In this document: positions 25,260 through 37,979 of the stretch, piece after piece | Numbering within the stretch: position 1 is the first letter of the stretch | Layout of the letters: each line of letters begins with the position of its first letter | NCBI GenBank assembly: GCA_014925825.1 | Contig: JACGCK010000136.1 | Location: forward strand, 56,908 to 120,907 | Length of the DNA stretch: 64,000 nucleotides | Source: Pholiota molesta | Taxonomy: Eukaryota; Basidiomycota; Agaricomycetes; Agaricales; Strophariaceae | Reading direction: 5' to 3' | The notes under the pieces: generated by a model | Databases searched by the model: none | What the model was told of the DNA's origin: nothing | What the model saw: the letters and a program-made list of their open reading frames with translations, nothing else | Translations under genes and position numbers: made by a program

Positions 25260-26493
25260 ACAACGGGCAGCTTCGCCATACCCAGGGATTTCCTTTTTTA
25301 CCCACGCAACCGATTTACACCGAAGCGACCGATTTCACACCGAATTACACCGAATGAAAAGCACGTGAGTTTCACATGAGATGATGCACTGCATTATCTC
25401 AATTGACCGACTCGCGCTCCTTACGCCCACAGCACCCACGACCGCCACCACGAACGATGACGCGCAATAACACGAACGACACACGCCCGACAATGCGGAT
25501 GACAACGCGGACGACAGCGCGGATGACAGCGGGGCTCCCTGTGCCCACAGAACCCAAGATCGCCAATGCGAACGATGACGCAAACGACAAAACAAATGAG
25601 AGCACGAAAGGCAACACGAGCGACGGTGCAGACGATGACCGGACGACAGCGAGGCCCGGGCGCTACGACGACGACGGCAGCGTTGGCCATGTCAGCGGAG
25701 GCAGCGACTCCGAGCGAGGTAAGTCCGTCCCTATCCGTTCATCCACTGACTGCTCTCCTCTTGCCGCCCCGCCGCCGCTGCCTCTTGCCGCGTGCCCCTC
25801 CCCTCCAACGAGGGACGTGGGCCGGCTGTTTATCTCAACGTGATTTTGGCGATCGTACCTGCCACACCACGACTAGCCGCCTGCACTGCATCTACCCCAC
25901 CCCCATTCTCGACGGCAGCGCACGACGACGGTAGCAGCGCACGACGATGGCAGGGCAATTCCATCGTCAGCAGCGCCGCCTGCGCGACTTCTTCGTCGGG
26001 TTTGGAACGGGCACGGGGATGGGCAGCGACGACGGCGCGCGCGGGAGCGCGGTGGCGCCCCCCGGATGAGTACCCCACCGTGCGTGTGCATCAACGCCGA
26101 GGACGATGCCCATGAGGCATTTACGTGCCCGCGTCCTCGCTGCCGTCAAGAGACGACGTGGAGCGTGAGCCAGCGGACGCCGCCATGCTCCCGTACCCGC
26201 CCCTTCCGTTCCCATTCTCCAGGGCAGTGTAATTTCCCTGCACGTCGAAAACGGCTCGCCCGCGGTGGCTGGGTACGGTGTGTACCTCACCCGCGTTCTC
26301 GACGTGTGTGGGCGCAGCATGCGCGTCTGGGTATGACGCAGGCCCGGCGGCGTACGCGGCGTTGGCGCTGCTACCACTACCAGCGGGCACGGTGAGGCCA
26401 TTAGATGCGGGCGTGGCGCTCGTCCCGCGGCGGCTGCGTGCGTGTGTTGAGCATGAAGGATGGCGCATGGATGGCCACTTCCGCCATGTCCAA

Positions 26494-26520
26494 TGACAAA
26501 CGAGCACTGCTCGTTTGTCA
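26494..26520. repeat. 27-nt near-perfect palindrome
   Basis: TGACAAACGAGCA, one central C, then the exact reverse complement. Copies lie at 33113-33139 and 39721-39747 in the other units, unchanged. Confidence 0.95.
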
Positions 26521-26615
26521 GTCTATTTACCGCCGCCCTGGGCACCATGTCTTTTTGTCCCATCCATGGCAGCACTTTTCGCGGCGGCTCGAGTCAATGG
26601 ATGCCACCACAATAC

Positions 26616-26668
26616 CGTCTCCACATAAGATGAACACTGCACTGGCAGTGTTCTGAAATGTGGAGACG
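26616..26668. repeat. 53-nt two-part hairpin
   Basis: The outer arms CGTCTCCACA/TGTGGAGACG (10 bp) enclose inner arms GAACACTGC/GCAGTGTTC (9 bp) around a 4-nt loop, with small internal bulges. It recurs in units 2 and 3; unit 3 has an extra T near the loop. Confidence 0.9.
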
Positions 26669-27028
26669 CAATGCGGTTGACATCCCACCATCCCATAAGT
26701 TGCTCTCCTCCGCACTTTTATCCTTGCGGACTCCTAGCACCATCATCTCACGTCTCATCCACTTCGTAGCGCCCTTCTCTCACCCACTTGTTGCTACAGC
26801 CCCCATTTGTGATGCTATGCACGCATCCTCTCGTTAACAGACATGATACAATTATGATAAATTATGGCAAGTCAACGGCAAAATAGATAAAGGTTGGAAG
26901 GTTGGAGATACGGAGGGCAGTGCTTGCTGCCCTCTATGCCCTATAACTAGTCACTGCAAGAATGTTATTGTATTATTAAGTAGTCAAAATATACAGATTT
27001 CAAAGTGGGAAATCACTACTAGGGCATA

Positions 27029-30000
27029 CTGTCCTATTTAAATCAATTCGTCCAGGGGTGTGACCTGTGACCAGCTGGACGAAATTCAGCCAATGTCCAG
27101 ACAGCCGGTGACCTGGGACATGCCCAAAATTCGTCCAAAATTCTGAAGATTCATCCAAAATTTCTCCCAGTAGTCTTGAAAGGGGGTGCTAGCATCCGCA
27201 AAAGCTCATATTAAGTTAGCACAAGCCAAAAATAGAGATTGAATAGAGTAGCGATTTTTACATATTCGGCTGAAATAGCCAAGCCAGTATTGAACTTGGG
27301 AATTGAAACACAGAGGTTCAGCCTCTTCGTCACGAATATCATGGCAAATCTTCCACCAGAGCTCGAGAAATGCCTACCAGATATCAAGCTTCCTATTCTT
27401 GCTTTTCTTGCTTTCCAATTGCCCATAGCAGCAACAGTGAACCCTCATATGCGTCCCAACAAATACATATCCAACATGCCACCGAACTCCGAAAAAACCA
27501 CAGACATTCTTGGTTTGCGACCACCACCACAGAGGATCATCGATGCTTTGATCACTCTTACCAAGGATCCTACAATCAAATCCATTCAATGCCCACATGA
27601 ATCTACCGCTGGACAGAAAAGGTTCCCCTAATTACCGTAACATACTGGGCTCGGATCTCCGCCATCCAAAAACCCAATCGCAATGGCAGGATGCCTTCAA
27701 CCAGCTACAAGCCCAGATAGACAACAACCCTGGCTCGGAATTACTACAGAATGTCTTCAGCCGTCTAGCAGCAATGCCATGGTCCGGTCAGCTACCCCCA
27801 AATGTCTACGGCAACACGATTCCTATACACGAGTTGTCAGCTTTCTTGACCACGGAATGGTTGAGTGATAACCACGAACTAATTATGCTCGATTTATTGG
27901 GCGAGGACCTGCAGAGCCGAGGACAAAACGATATCCTAATCGAAACACGGCTTTTTTCTTGCTTCTTAGTGCTGCATATTCCGACAGACAAGATTACGGA
28001 GCAAAAAAACACTATTCCTGGCTGCGTGAGCATGGAGATGCACTCGCTCGAGGTGAAAAATCATACCTCGCAACCATTGCGAACAAGAATGATGTCCACT
28101 GGGTAGCGCTCGTGATTAACTTCAAAGATCATCAAGTCTTCTATGGAGATCCTCTCGGAGAAACCATGCCCTTGTCTATGCAGCGAGTCATCGAATGGTG
28201 GGTTGGATATCACACGCAATCAGCGAGCCCTTTGTTGCACGGTACACTTCCGATATGCTCCAAGCAGATCTTCTCTTGTGGTGTGCTCTCTTGGGATGCA
28301 CTTCGGTCGTTTCTCATTATGGAAAAACCCTGCTTGATCAATCCGGATGACGCACTCGATGAACGGCTACGAATCTTTCTTCGTCTGACTGGTCCTTTAA
28401 TTTATGAAAAGGTCAGTCTATATTCAAGGATTACCATGATTGATGCGAACTTACTTTTTGAAATGGCTAGCCACAGCTTGATGAAGAAATTCCAGAATGC
28501 ACGAGCTTGGAAGAGCTTGTCATCGAGGTTGACTATCCGGTTGTCGAGGCTAACTATCTAGTCTCAGACTTTGACTGGACATGGGATAATATAGATTCTT
28601 CTACCTTATATCCGGATGACATTCCCATACAGAAAACCGATGAGGAATCTTATATTCCAACCCCTACACCCCTACCAATATTAGAAGATCATGCATCAAC
28701 ACCCTTAGAAAGCGACACGACAAAGCGCACATACCACGATCGCAAAAATATTACACCATCCAATAGTCCAACCAGAAAGAAACCACGCCATCGAGAGTCA
28801 TCGATCCGTCAAGCTCTTGAAAGCAAAGAGCCGCCACATGGTCTTCTTTTGTATTTTCACAAAGCTACCGAAAGCGAGCATGAAAAATGGGTGGCTCAAT
28901 CATCTATAGATGTGGCAGAGCGGGCAGATAACATACACTGGAAACAAGAAAGAAGGATTCAAGTGATGGTAGAAGAGCGAAGACAAAGGGCGACTGACCG
29001 TAAACGCGCACAGCGAACAAGGGACAAAAAATCCGAGATTGCGAGAGGCTTACGAAGTCCTGGTGGAAGTCGAATGAAGGTATCAATTAATCTCATTGGA
29101 CAAAAAACACATACTGACGTTGGGTGCTAGTCAAAGACGATGGAACTTTCAGAGCCTCCGAAGATTGATTTGGGGGGAACAGTTGCTGAATTGAGTCGAC
29201 CTGCAAATACACTGATAAAAAAATTCAAAGATAAGAATCGGAAACCATCAGGACAAAAGCGAACAAAAGAGGACAAACCATCGAAATACCACAATTGGCT
29301 TACCCCTTTCTCTTCACGCAGATTGAACAGGCCAGAATTGCTGCTGGGGGTCCTCGTTGGAGTACTCGAGCAATTGTCCATGAGTTGAACAAGAAAGACC
29401 AACGATCATTCGGAAATCTCAGCCATACCACTCTAAATGGATGGATTGACCGCAGCGGTTCAAAACCAAAGTGGTCGGAAACTTTTTTGGCACGTCTCAA
29501 GCATGGAAATGAGCCTGGCCATTCAAACGGAGGCCGAAGGGGTGTTCTAGTAAGTAATATACTTCAGTTAATTGATAAAACATACTGATTTATGCTTACA
29601 GAAAAATCACCCTGAAGTCGTTACAATTGTCAGAAAACAACTCGAAAATCTCCACCAGGGAGGAGCCCAAATATCTGTCACCACAGTTGTGCCCTGATGA
29701 TTGCGGCTATCATGTCTAATGCACCCGAAATTCTCGAGAAAAGATTTCCAGACGATTCGGTCTTTCGAGCTTCGGAATCCTTCATTCGGAAGTGGCTTCA
29801 TGAGGAAATGGCTTGGTCAAAACGAAAAGGAACTCAGGCCGCCCAAAAACGTCCTGAAAACTGGGAGGACCAATGCGAGAAGTCATTCTTTCGAAAAGCC
29901 TATTTGATCAAAGAAGAAGACATTCCTGCACCTCTAATCGTCAATTCGGATCAAACTCAGGTAGTCTACGCACCTGGCGACAAGATGACGTGGGCACCCA

Positions 30001-31360
30001 CTGGTTCCAAACAGGTGTCTGTTCATGGAGCTGAAGAGAAGCGCGCGTTTACTGTCCTCGTGTCCGTGGCAAACAATGGGGTTGCCCTTCCCATGCAAGC
30101 AATATATAATGGAAAGACGCAACGCTCTCGTCCATCACACACATCACCACACTATCAAGACCTTCTCAATGCTGGTTTTCTTCTGGAGGAATCGGGAACA
30201 AAGACATACTGGTCAAATCACGAAACGATGCAATCGTTTGTGAATAATATTCTCGCACCCTATTTTGATTCCCAAAAGGCCAAACTTGGCCTTCCTCCAT
30301 CGCAAAAGTCTCTCTGGATCATTGACGTCTGGTCAGTACATCGCTCAAGGCAGTTTACAAGCTGGATACGCACCTCACACCCAACAATCCTTCTCGATTT
30401 TGTTCCTGGAGGTTGTACCGGAGTTTTCCAGCCCTGCGACGTTGGCATTCAGCGCCCATTCAAGTTATCAATAAAAAAATCATACCATGAAGACATCGTT
30501 ACGGAACTCCTTCAGCAATACAAGGACAACCAACCTGTCATCAAGATCGATGATCGAATAGCCTCATCACGCGATAGGACGACAAAATGGATGTGGAATG
30601 CGTACCAAACTATCAATAAGCCTGAGCTCGTCAAGAAGGTAAGCACTTTTCAAGTGAATGAAAGATAGAATGAACTCACATTCCAATCTCCTACTTTAGT
30701 CCTTCGAGCACTGTGTTGCTAAACAGTGGAACCTCTCTTATGAGTGTTTAACTGGTGTTGCTGCGCGTGCACGGCTACGTGAACTAAAAGAAACAGATCC
30801 GGAGTTTTGGTTTGAGTTGACTATGAAGAAAAGCGATGATATTCTCCCACCTGAAGCCAGCTTTCAAGTCGAGGATATCATCACTGAAGATCTTGATGAT
30901 CATGCAGCCCCATCTGATGATAGCGATATTCCAATTCAGGTATTGCTGGGACAGATGATGGAAAGAAAGCTACCTGAAGGTTTTTCCATTGTTGACACTT
31001 TAATCGTTGCAGAATGTGTAGCAGAGGAGTTTGAGGATGAAGCGGCGACGGTTGTGGTTGTTGAAGAAGAAGAGTTAGGCCGTGGGAAAAGGAGGCGACA
31101 TCCAAATCAGCTCTACAGCCGCAAAACATTCTGGCGTCACGACGACAATGAGGATGATATTGGTGGACAATTGGGAGTTTAGAATACATGTAGCTATCAT
31201 ATTCAGGCCATTTTTGAGTAGAAAAATGCGATTTTAAGCTGTGTTTTTCAACCATTTGTCCCAGCCGTCCACTCTCTCGGTGACCTGTGACCCGAACCAC
31301 TTTTCGTCCAATCCACAAGGCTTGTGACATGTGACGGACGAATTGATTTAATTAGGACAG
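27029..31360 (+). mobile_element. Ulp1-DDE DNA transposon, copy 1
   Basis: The element begins CTGTCCTATTTAAATC at 27029 and ends with the reverse complement at 31360. The 25-bp terminal inverted repeats (27029-27053 and 31336-31360) match at 24 of 25 positions. It is flanked by TA at 27027-27028 and 31361-31362, the target duplication expected of Tc1/mariner/pogo-type elements. Subterminal GTGACCTGTGAC-like words occur near both ends. The single gene inside is frameshifted at about six to eight places. Confidence 0.88.
27341..31182 (+). pseudogene. Ulp1 protease-DDE transposase gene, copy 1 (frameshifted)
   Basis: Same five-exon layout as copy 2: 27341-28411, 28477-29079, 29131-29549, 29602-30638 and 30700-31182. 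Relative to the other copies single bases are missing near 27625 (C run), 27668 (A run), 27945 (A run), 28262-28275 (two), 29306 (C run) and 29688 (C). These break the protease exon and shift exons 3 and 4. The transposase core downstream of 29700 is intact, with all three catalytic Asp. Either the copy is dead or these are sequencing errors in short runs. Confidence 0.8.
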
Positions 31361-31777
31361 TATAATGATCAGTTAGAAATATTCTGTAGAAGAGAGAAAC
31401 ATTTCACCGTTATTAAGAAGAAGTGACCTGGTGCAAGGGCTGCTGGACAAACTCAAAGCTCACTTGTGACCCGATGGCTTGTCTTTCCATTTACAATCAG
31501 CCCATTAGATTGTCCTGTGTCTTTCTAACAAAAGATCATCAAGTACACTGGAGATAAGAATCATGGCAAGATTATTGCGCCAATAATCTAAGTATGTCAC
31601 TTATCTTTAATGTGTTCAGTTTTGTTTTCACACTTTACTTATACTTTCAGAAGTCTCTTAGTTATTTTAAAAACATATAGCAGCTATTTTACTGAACCCA
31701 AAACCTCACGAGCTACTGGATACCTCATGTCGCCGCGTTCGCGCAGTGTCCACACTATGAGCAATGGCGCCCAACAT

Positions 31778-31911
31778 GGAAATCCCTGGGTACTATTTTT
31801 GGGAATGGCCGGAATCTCCCTGGGCCAAACAACGCACCACAGGGGCTCCAAGACACCCTGGGAATGACCAATTTTTCACAACGGGCAGCTTCGCCATACC
31901 CAGGGATTTCC
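31778..31911. repeat. Inverted repeat spanning the unit 1/unit 2 junction
   Basis: GGAAATCCCTGGGTA at 31778-31792 and its exact reverse complement at 31897-31911, with the unit boundary (31877/31878) in the loop. The palindromic word CCCWGGG also occurs two further times inside the loop. The same structure is present at the unit 2/3 and 3/4 junctions, while the array start at 25260 has only the right arm. The arms therefore lie near opposite ends of one unit, as terminal inverted repeats would. Confidence 0.85.
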
Positions 31912-33648
31912 TTTTTTACCCACGCAACCGATTTACACCGAAGCGACCGATTTCACACCGAATTACACCAAATGAAAAGCACGTGAGTTTCACATGAGAT
32001 GATGCACTGCATTATCTCAATTGACCGACTCGCGCTCCTTACGCCCACAGCACCCACGACCGCCACCACGAACGATGACGCGCAATAACACGAACGACAC
32101 ACGCCCGACAATGCGGATGACAACGCGGACGACAGCGCGGATGACAGCGGGGCTCCCTGTGCCCACAGAACCCAAGATCGCCAATGCGAACGATGACGCA
32201 AACGACAAAACAAATGAGAGCACGAAAGGCAACACGAGCGACGGTGCAGACGATGACCGGACAACAGCGAGGCCCGGGTGCTACGACGACGACGGCAGCG
32301 TTGGCCATGTCAGCGGAGGCAGCGACTCCGAGCGAGGTAAGTCTGTCCCTATCCGTTCATCCACTGACTGCTCTCCTCTTGCCGCCCCCGCCGCCGCTGC
32401 CTCTTGCCGCGTGCCCCTCCCCTCCAACGAGGGACGTGGGCCGGCTGTTTATCTCAACGTGATTTTGGCGATCGTACCTGCCACACCACGACTAGCCGCC
32501 TGCACTGCATCTACCCCACCCCCATTCTCGACGGCAGCGCACGACGACGGTAGCAGCGCACGACGATGGCAGGGCAATTCCATCGTCAGCAGCGCCGCCT
32601 GCGCGACTTCTTCGTCGGGTTTGGAACGGGCACGGGGATGGGCAGCGACGACGGCGCGCGCGGGAGCGCGGTGGCGCCCCCCGGATGAGTACCCCGCCGT
32701 GCGTGTGCATCAACGCCGAGGACGATGCCCATGAGGCATTTACGTGCCCGCGTCCTCGCTGCCGTCAAGAGACGACGTGGAGCGTGAGCCAGCGGACGCC
32801 GCCATGCTCCCGTACCCGCCCCTTCCGTTCCCATTCTCCAGGGCAGTGTAATTTCCCTGCACGTCGAAAACGGCTCGCCCGCGGTGGCTGGGTACGGTGT
32901 GTACCTCACCCGCGTTCTCGACGTGTGTGGGCGCAGCATGCGCGTCTGGGTATGACGCAGGCCCGGCGGCGTACGCGGCGTTGGCGCTGCTACCACTACC
33001 AGCGGGCACGGTGAGGCCATTAGATGCGGGCGTGGCGCTCGTCCCGCGGCGGCTGCATGCGTGTGTTGAGCATGAAGGATGGCGCATGGATGGCCACTTC
33101 CGCCATGTCCAATGACAAACGAGCACTGCTCGTTTGTCAGTCTATTTACTGCCGCCCTGGGCACCATGTCTTTTTGTCCCATCCATGGCAGCACTTTTCG
33201 CGGCGGCTCGAGTCAATGGATGCCACCACAATACCGTCTCCACATAAGATGAACACTGCACTGGCAGTGTTCTGAAATGTGGAGACGCAATGCGGTTGAC
33301 ATCCCACCATCCCATAAGTTGCTCTCCTCCGCACTTTTATCCTTGCGGACTCCTAGCACCATCATCTCACGTCTCATCCACTTCGTAGCGCCCTTCTCTC
33401 ACCCACTTGTTGCTACAGCCCCCATTTGTGATGCTATGCACGCATCCTCTCGTTAACAGACATGATACAATTATGATAAAATTATGGCAAGTCAACGGCA
33501 AAATAGATAAAGGTTGGAAGGTTGGAGATACGGAGGGCAGTGCTTGCTGCCCTCTATGCCCTATAACTAGTCACTGCAAGAATGTTATTGTATTATTAAG
33601 TAGTCAAAATATACAGATTTCAAAGTGGGAAATCACTACTAGGGCATA

Positions 33649-36600
33649 CTGTCCTATTTAAATCAATTCGTCCAGGGGTGTGACCTGTGACCAGCTGGAC
33701 GAAATTCAGCCAATGTCCAGACAGCCGGTGACCTGGGACATGCCCAAAATTCGTCCAAAATTCTGAAGATTCATCCAAAATTTCTCCCAGTAGTCTTGAA
33801 AGGGGGTGCTAGCATCCGCAAAAGCTCATATTAAGTTAGCACAAGCCAAAAATAGAGATTGAATAGAGTAGCGATTTTTACATATTCGGCTGAAATAGCC
33901 AAGCCAGTATTGAACTTGGGAATTGAAACACAGAGGTTCAGCCTCTTCGTCACGAATATCATGGCAAATCTTCCACCAGAGCTCGAGAAATGCCTACCAG
34001 ATATCAAGCTTCCTATTCTTGCTTTTCTTGCTTTCCAATTGCCCATAGCAGCAACAGTGAACCCTCATATGCGTCCCAACAAATACATATCCAACATGCC
34101 ACCGAACTCCGAAAAAACCACAGACATTCTTGGTTTGCGACCACCACCACAGAGGATCATCGATGCTTTGATCACTCTTACCAAGGATCCTACAATCAAA
34201 TCCATTCAATGCCCACATGAATCTACCGCTGGACAGAAAAGGTTCCCCCTAATTACCGTAACATACTGGGCTCGGATCTCCGCCATCCAAAAAACCCAAT
34301 CGCAATGGCAGGATGCCTTCAACCAGCTACAAGCCCAGATAGACAACAACCCTGGCTCGGAATTACTACAGAATGTCTTCAGCCGTCTAGCAGCAATGCC
34401 ATGGTCCGGTCAGCTACCCCCAAATGTCTACGGCAACACGATTCCTATACACGAGTTGTCAGCTTTCTTGACCACGGAATGGTTGAGTGATAACCACGAA
34501 CTAATTATGCTCGATTTATTGGGCGAGGACCTGCAGAGCCGAGGACAAAACGATATCCTAATCGAAAACACGGCTTTTTTCTTGCTTCTTAGTGCTGCAT
34601 ATTCCGACAGACAAGATTACGGAGCAAAAAAACACTATTCCTGGCTGCGTGAGCATGGAGATGCACTCGCTCGAGGTGAAAAATCATACCTCGCAACCAT
34701 TGCGAACAAGAATGATGTCCACTGGGTAGCGCTCGTGATTAACTTCAAAGATCATCAAGTCTTCTATGGAGATCCTCTCGGAGAAACCATGCCCTTGTCT
34801 ATGCAGCGAGTCATCGAATGGTGGGTTGGATATCACACGCAATCAGCGAGCCCTTTGTTGCACGGTACACTTCCGATATGCTCCCAAGCAGATTCTTTCT
34901 CTTGTGGTGTGCTCTCTTGGGATGCACTTCGGTCGTTTCTCATTATGGAAAAACCCTGCTTGATCAATCCGGATGTCGCACTCGATGAACGGCTACGAAT
35001 CTTTCTTCGTCTGACTGGTCCTTTAATTTATGAAAAGGTCAGTCTATATTCAAGGATTACCATGATTGATGCGAACTTACTTTTTGAAATGGCTAGCCAC
35101 AGCTTGATGAAGAAATTCCAGAATGCACGAGCTTGGAAGAGCTTGTCATCGAGGTTGACTATCCGGTTGTCGAGGCTAACTATCTAGTCTCAGACTTTGA
35201 CTGGACATGGGATAATATAGATTCTTCTACCTTATATCCGGATGACATTCCCATACAGAAAACCGATGAGGAATCTTATATTCCAACCCCTACACCCCTA
35301 CCAATATTAGAAGATCATGCATCAACACCCTTAGAAAGCGACACGACAAAGCGCACATACCACGATCGCAAAAATATTACACCATCCAATAGTCCAACCA
35401 GAAAGAAACCACGCCATCGAGAGTCATCGATCCGTCAAGCTCTTGAAAGCAAAGAGCCGCCACATGGTCTTCTTTTGTATTTTCACAAAGCTACCGAAAG
35501 CGAGCATGAAAAATGGGTGGCTCAATCATCTATAGATGTGGCAGAGCGGGCAGATAACATACACTGGAAACAAGAAAGAAGGATTCAAGTGATGGTAGAA
35601 GAGCGAAGACAAAGGGCGACTGACCGTAAACGCGCACAGCGAACAAGGGACAAAAAATCCGAGATTGCGAGAGGCTTACGAAGTCCTGGTGGAAGTCGAA
35701 TGAAGGTATCAATTAATCTCATTGGACAAAAAACACATACTGACGTTGGGTGCTAGTCAAAGACGATGGAACTTTCAGAGCCTCCGAAGATTGATTTGGG
35801 GGGAACAGTTGCTGAATTGAGTCGACCTGCAAATACACTGATAAAAAAATTCAAAGATAAGAATCGGAAACCATCAGGACAAAAGCGAACAAAAGAGGAC
35901 AAACCATCGAAATACCACAATTGGCTTACCCCCTTTCTCTTCACGCAGATTGAACAGGCCAGAATTGCTGCTGGGGGTCCTCGTTGGAGTACTCGAGCAA
36001 TTGTCCATGAGTTGAACAAGAAAGACCAACGATCATTCGGAAATCTCAGCCATACCACTCTAAATGGATGGATTGACCGCAGCGGTTCAAAACCAAAGTG
36101 GTCGGAAACTTTTTTGGCACGTCTCAAGCATGGAAATGAGCCTGGCCATTCAAACGGAGGCCGAAGGGGTGTTCTAGTAAGTAATATACTTCAGTTAATT
36201 GATAAAACATACTGATTTATGCTTACAGAAAAATCACCCTGAAGTCGTTACAATTGTCAGAAAACAACTCGAAAATCTCCACCAGGGAGGAGCCCAAATA
36301 TCTGTCACCACAGTTCGTGCCCTGATGATTGCGGCTATCATGTCTAATGCACCCGAAATTCTCGAGAAAAGATTTCCAGACGATTCGGTCTTTCGAGCTT
36401 CGGAATCCTTCATTCGGAAGTGGCTTCATGAGGAAATGGCTTGTCAAAACGAAAAGGAACTCAGGCCGCCCAAAAACGTCCTGAAAACTGGGAGGACCAA
36501 TGCGAGAAGTCATTCTTTCGAAAAGCCTATTTGATCAAAGAAGAAGACATTCCTGCACCTCTAATCGTCAATTCGGATCAAACTCAGGTAGTCTACGCAC

Positions 36601-37979
36601 CTGGCGACAAGATGACGTGGGCACCCACTGGTTCAAACAGGTGTCTGTTCATGGAGCTGAAGAGAAGCGCGCGTTTACTGTCCTCGTGTCCGTGGCAAAC
36701 AATGGGGTTGCCCTTCCCATGCAAGCAATATATAATGGAAAGACGCAACGCTCTCGTCCATCACACACATCACCACACTATCAAGACCTTCTCAATGCTG
36801 GTTTTCTTCTGGAGGAATCGGGAACAAAGACATACTGGTCAAATCACGAAACGATGCAATCGTTTGTGAATAATATTCTCGCACCCTATTTTGATTCCCA
36901 AAAGGCCAAACTTGGCCTTCCTCCATCGCAAAAGTCTCTCTGGATCATTGACGTCTGGTCAGTACATCGCTCAAGGCAGTTTACAAGCTGGATACGCACC
37001 TCACACCCAACAATCCTTCTCGATTTTGTTCCTGGAGGTTGTACCGGAGTTTTCCAGCCCTGCGACGTTGGCATTCAGCGCCCATTCAAGTTATCAATAA
37101 AAAAATCATACCATGAAGACATCGTTACGGAACTCCTTCAGCAATACAAGGACAACCAACCTGTCATCAAGATCGATGATCGAATAGCCTCATCACGCGA
37201 TAGGACGACAAAATGGATGTGGAATGCGTACCAAACTATCAATAAGCCTGAGCTCGTCAGAAGGTAAGCACTTTTCAAGTGAATGAAAGATAGAATGAAC
37301 TCACATTCCAATCTCCTACTTAGTCCTTCGAGCACTGTGTGCTAAACAGTGGAACCTCTCTTATGAGTGTTTAACTGGTGTTGCTGCGCGTGCACGGCTA
37401 CGTGAACTAAAAGAAACAGATCCGGAGTTTGGTTTGAGTTGACTATGAGAAAAGCGATGATATTCTCCCACCTGAAGCCAGCTTTCAAGTCGAGGATATC
37501 ATCACTGAAGATCTTGATGATCATGCAGCCCCATCTGATGATAGCGATATTCCAATTCAGGTATTGCTGGGACAGATGATGGAAAGAAAGCTACCTGAAG
37601 GTTTTTCCATTGTTGACACTTTAATCGTTGCAGAATGTGTAGCAGAGGAGTTTGAGGATGAAGCGGCGACGGTTGTGGTTGTTGAAGAAGAAGAGTTAGG
37701 CCGTGGGAAAAGGAGGCGACATCCAAATCAGCTCTACAGCCGCAAAACATTCTGGCGTCACGACGACAATGAGGATGATATTGGTGGACAATTGGGAGTT
37801 TAGAATACATGTAGCTATCATATTCAGGCCATTTTTGAGTAGAAAAATGCGATTTTAAGCTGTGTTTTTCAACCATTTGTCCCAGCCGTCCACTCTCCGG
37901 TGACCTGTGACCCGAACCACTTTTCGTCCAATCCACAAGGCTTGTGACATGTGACGGACGAATTGATTTAATAGGACAG
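33649..37979 (+). mobile_element. Ulp1-DDE DNA transposon, copy 2
   Basis: Left end CTGTCCTATTTAAATC at 33649 after TA; right end at 37979 followed by TA at 37980-37981. The right inverted repeat lacks one base compared with copies 1 and 3. Carries the only copy in which exons 1-3 are all open. Confidence 0.88.
33961..37803 (+). pseudogene. Ulp1 protease-DDE transposase gene, copy 2 (exons 1-3 intact)
   Basis: Exons 33961-35037, 35103-35705 and 35757-36176 are in frame with GT-AG introns of 65, 51 and 52 nt. Exon 1 encodes an Ulp1/C48 cysteine protease: catalytic His254 in DVHWVALVINF, Asp271 in FYGDPLGE, Gln309 and Cys315 in SQADSFSCGVLSW. Exon 2 gives a basic, charged, probably coiled region (RRQRATDRKRAQRTRDKK). 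Exon 3 gives a helix-turn-helix-like segment (WSTRAIVHELNKKD). Exon 4 (from 36229) should hold the transposase but loses a base near 36443 and another near 36634, and exon 5 loses several more up to 37450. An in-frame ATG at 33859 is an alternative start; I prefer 33961 because the upstream residues look non-conserved and the site is closer to a normal fungal leader. Confidence 0.8.

Larger units (their letters stand above)
25385..26760. other. GC-rich segment of the unit, possible captured gene fragment
   Basis: This segment (repeated at about 32003-33380, 38615-39980 and, in part, 45236-45766) is much richer in GC than its surroundings. On the + strand it opens with a Thr/Asp/Arg-rich low-complexity frame of about 110 codons ending at a GGTAAGT donor. 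On the - strand, 26507-26121 gives a frame with an ordinary-looking composition (SYPDAHAAPTHVENAGEV), also ending at a possible donor, GTAAAT. I recognise no domain. The composition shift and truncated frames are what a captured host gene fragment would look like, but this is inference. Confidence 0.4.
25260..31877 (+). repeat. Array unit 1
   Basis: First complete unit. Its left flank differs from the internal junctions by one step: the base before ACAACGGG is A here and C at the other copies. Its transposon gene carries the largest number of one-base deletions of the three. Confidence 0.9.

Noticed and set aside
30881..31330. 149-codon - strand frame repeated in each array unit
   Set aside because: Antisense to exon 5 of the Ulp1-DDE gene, without motif; a shadow.
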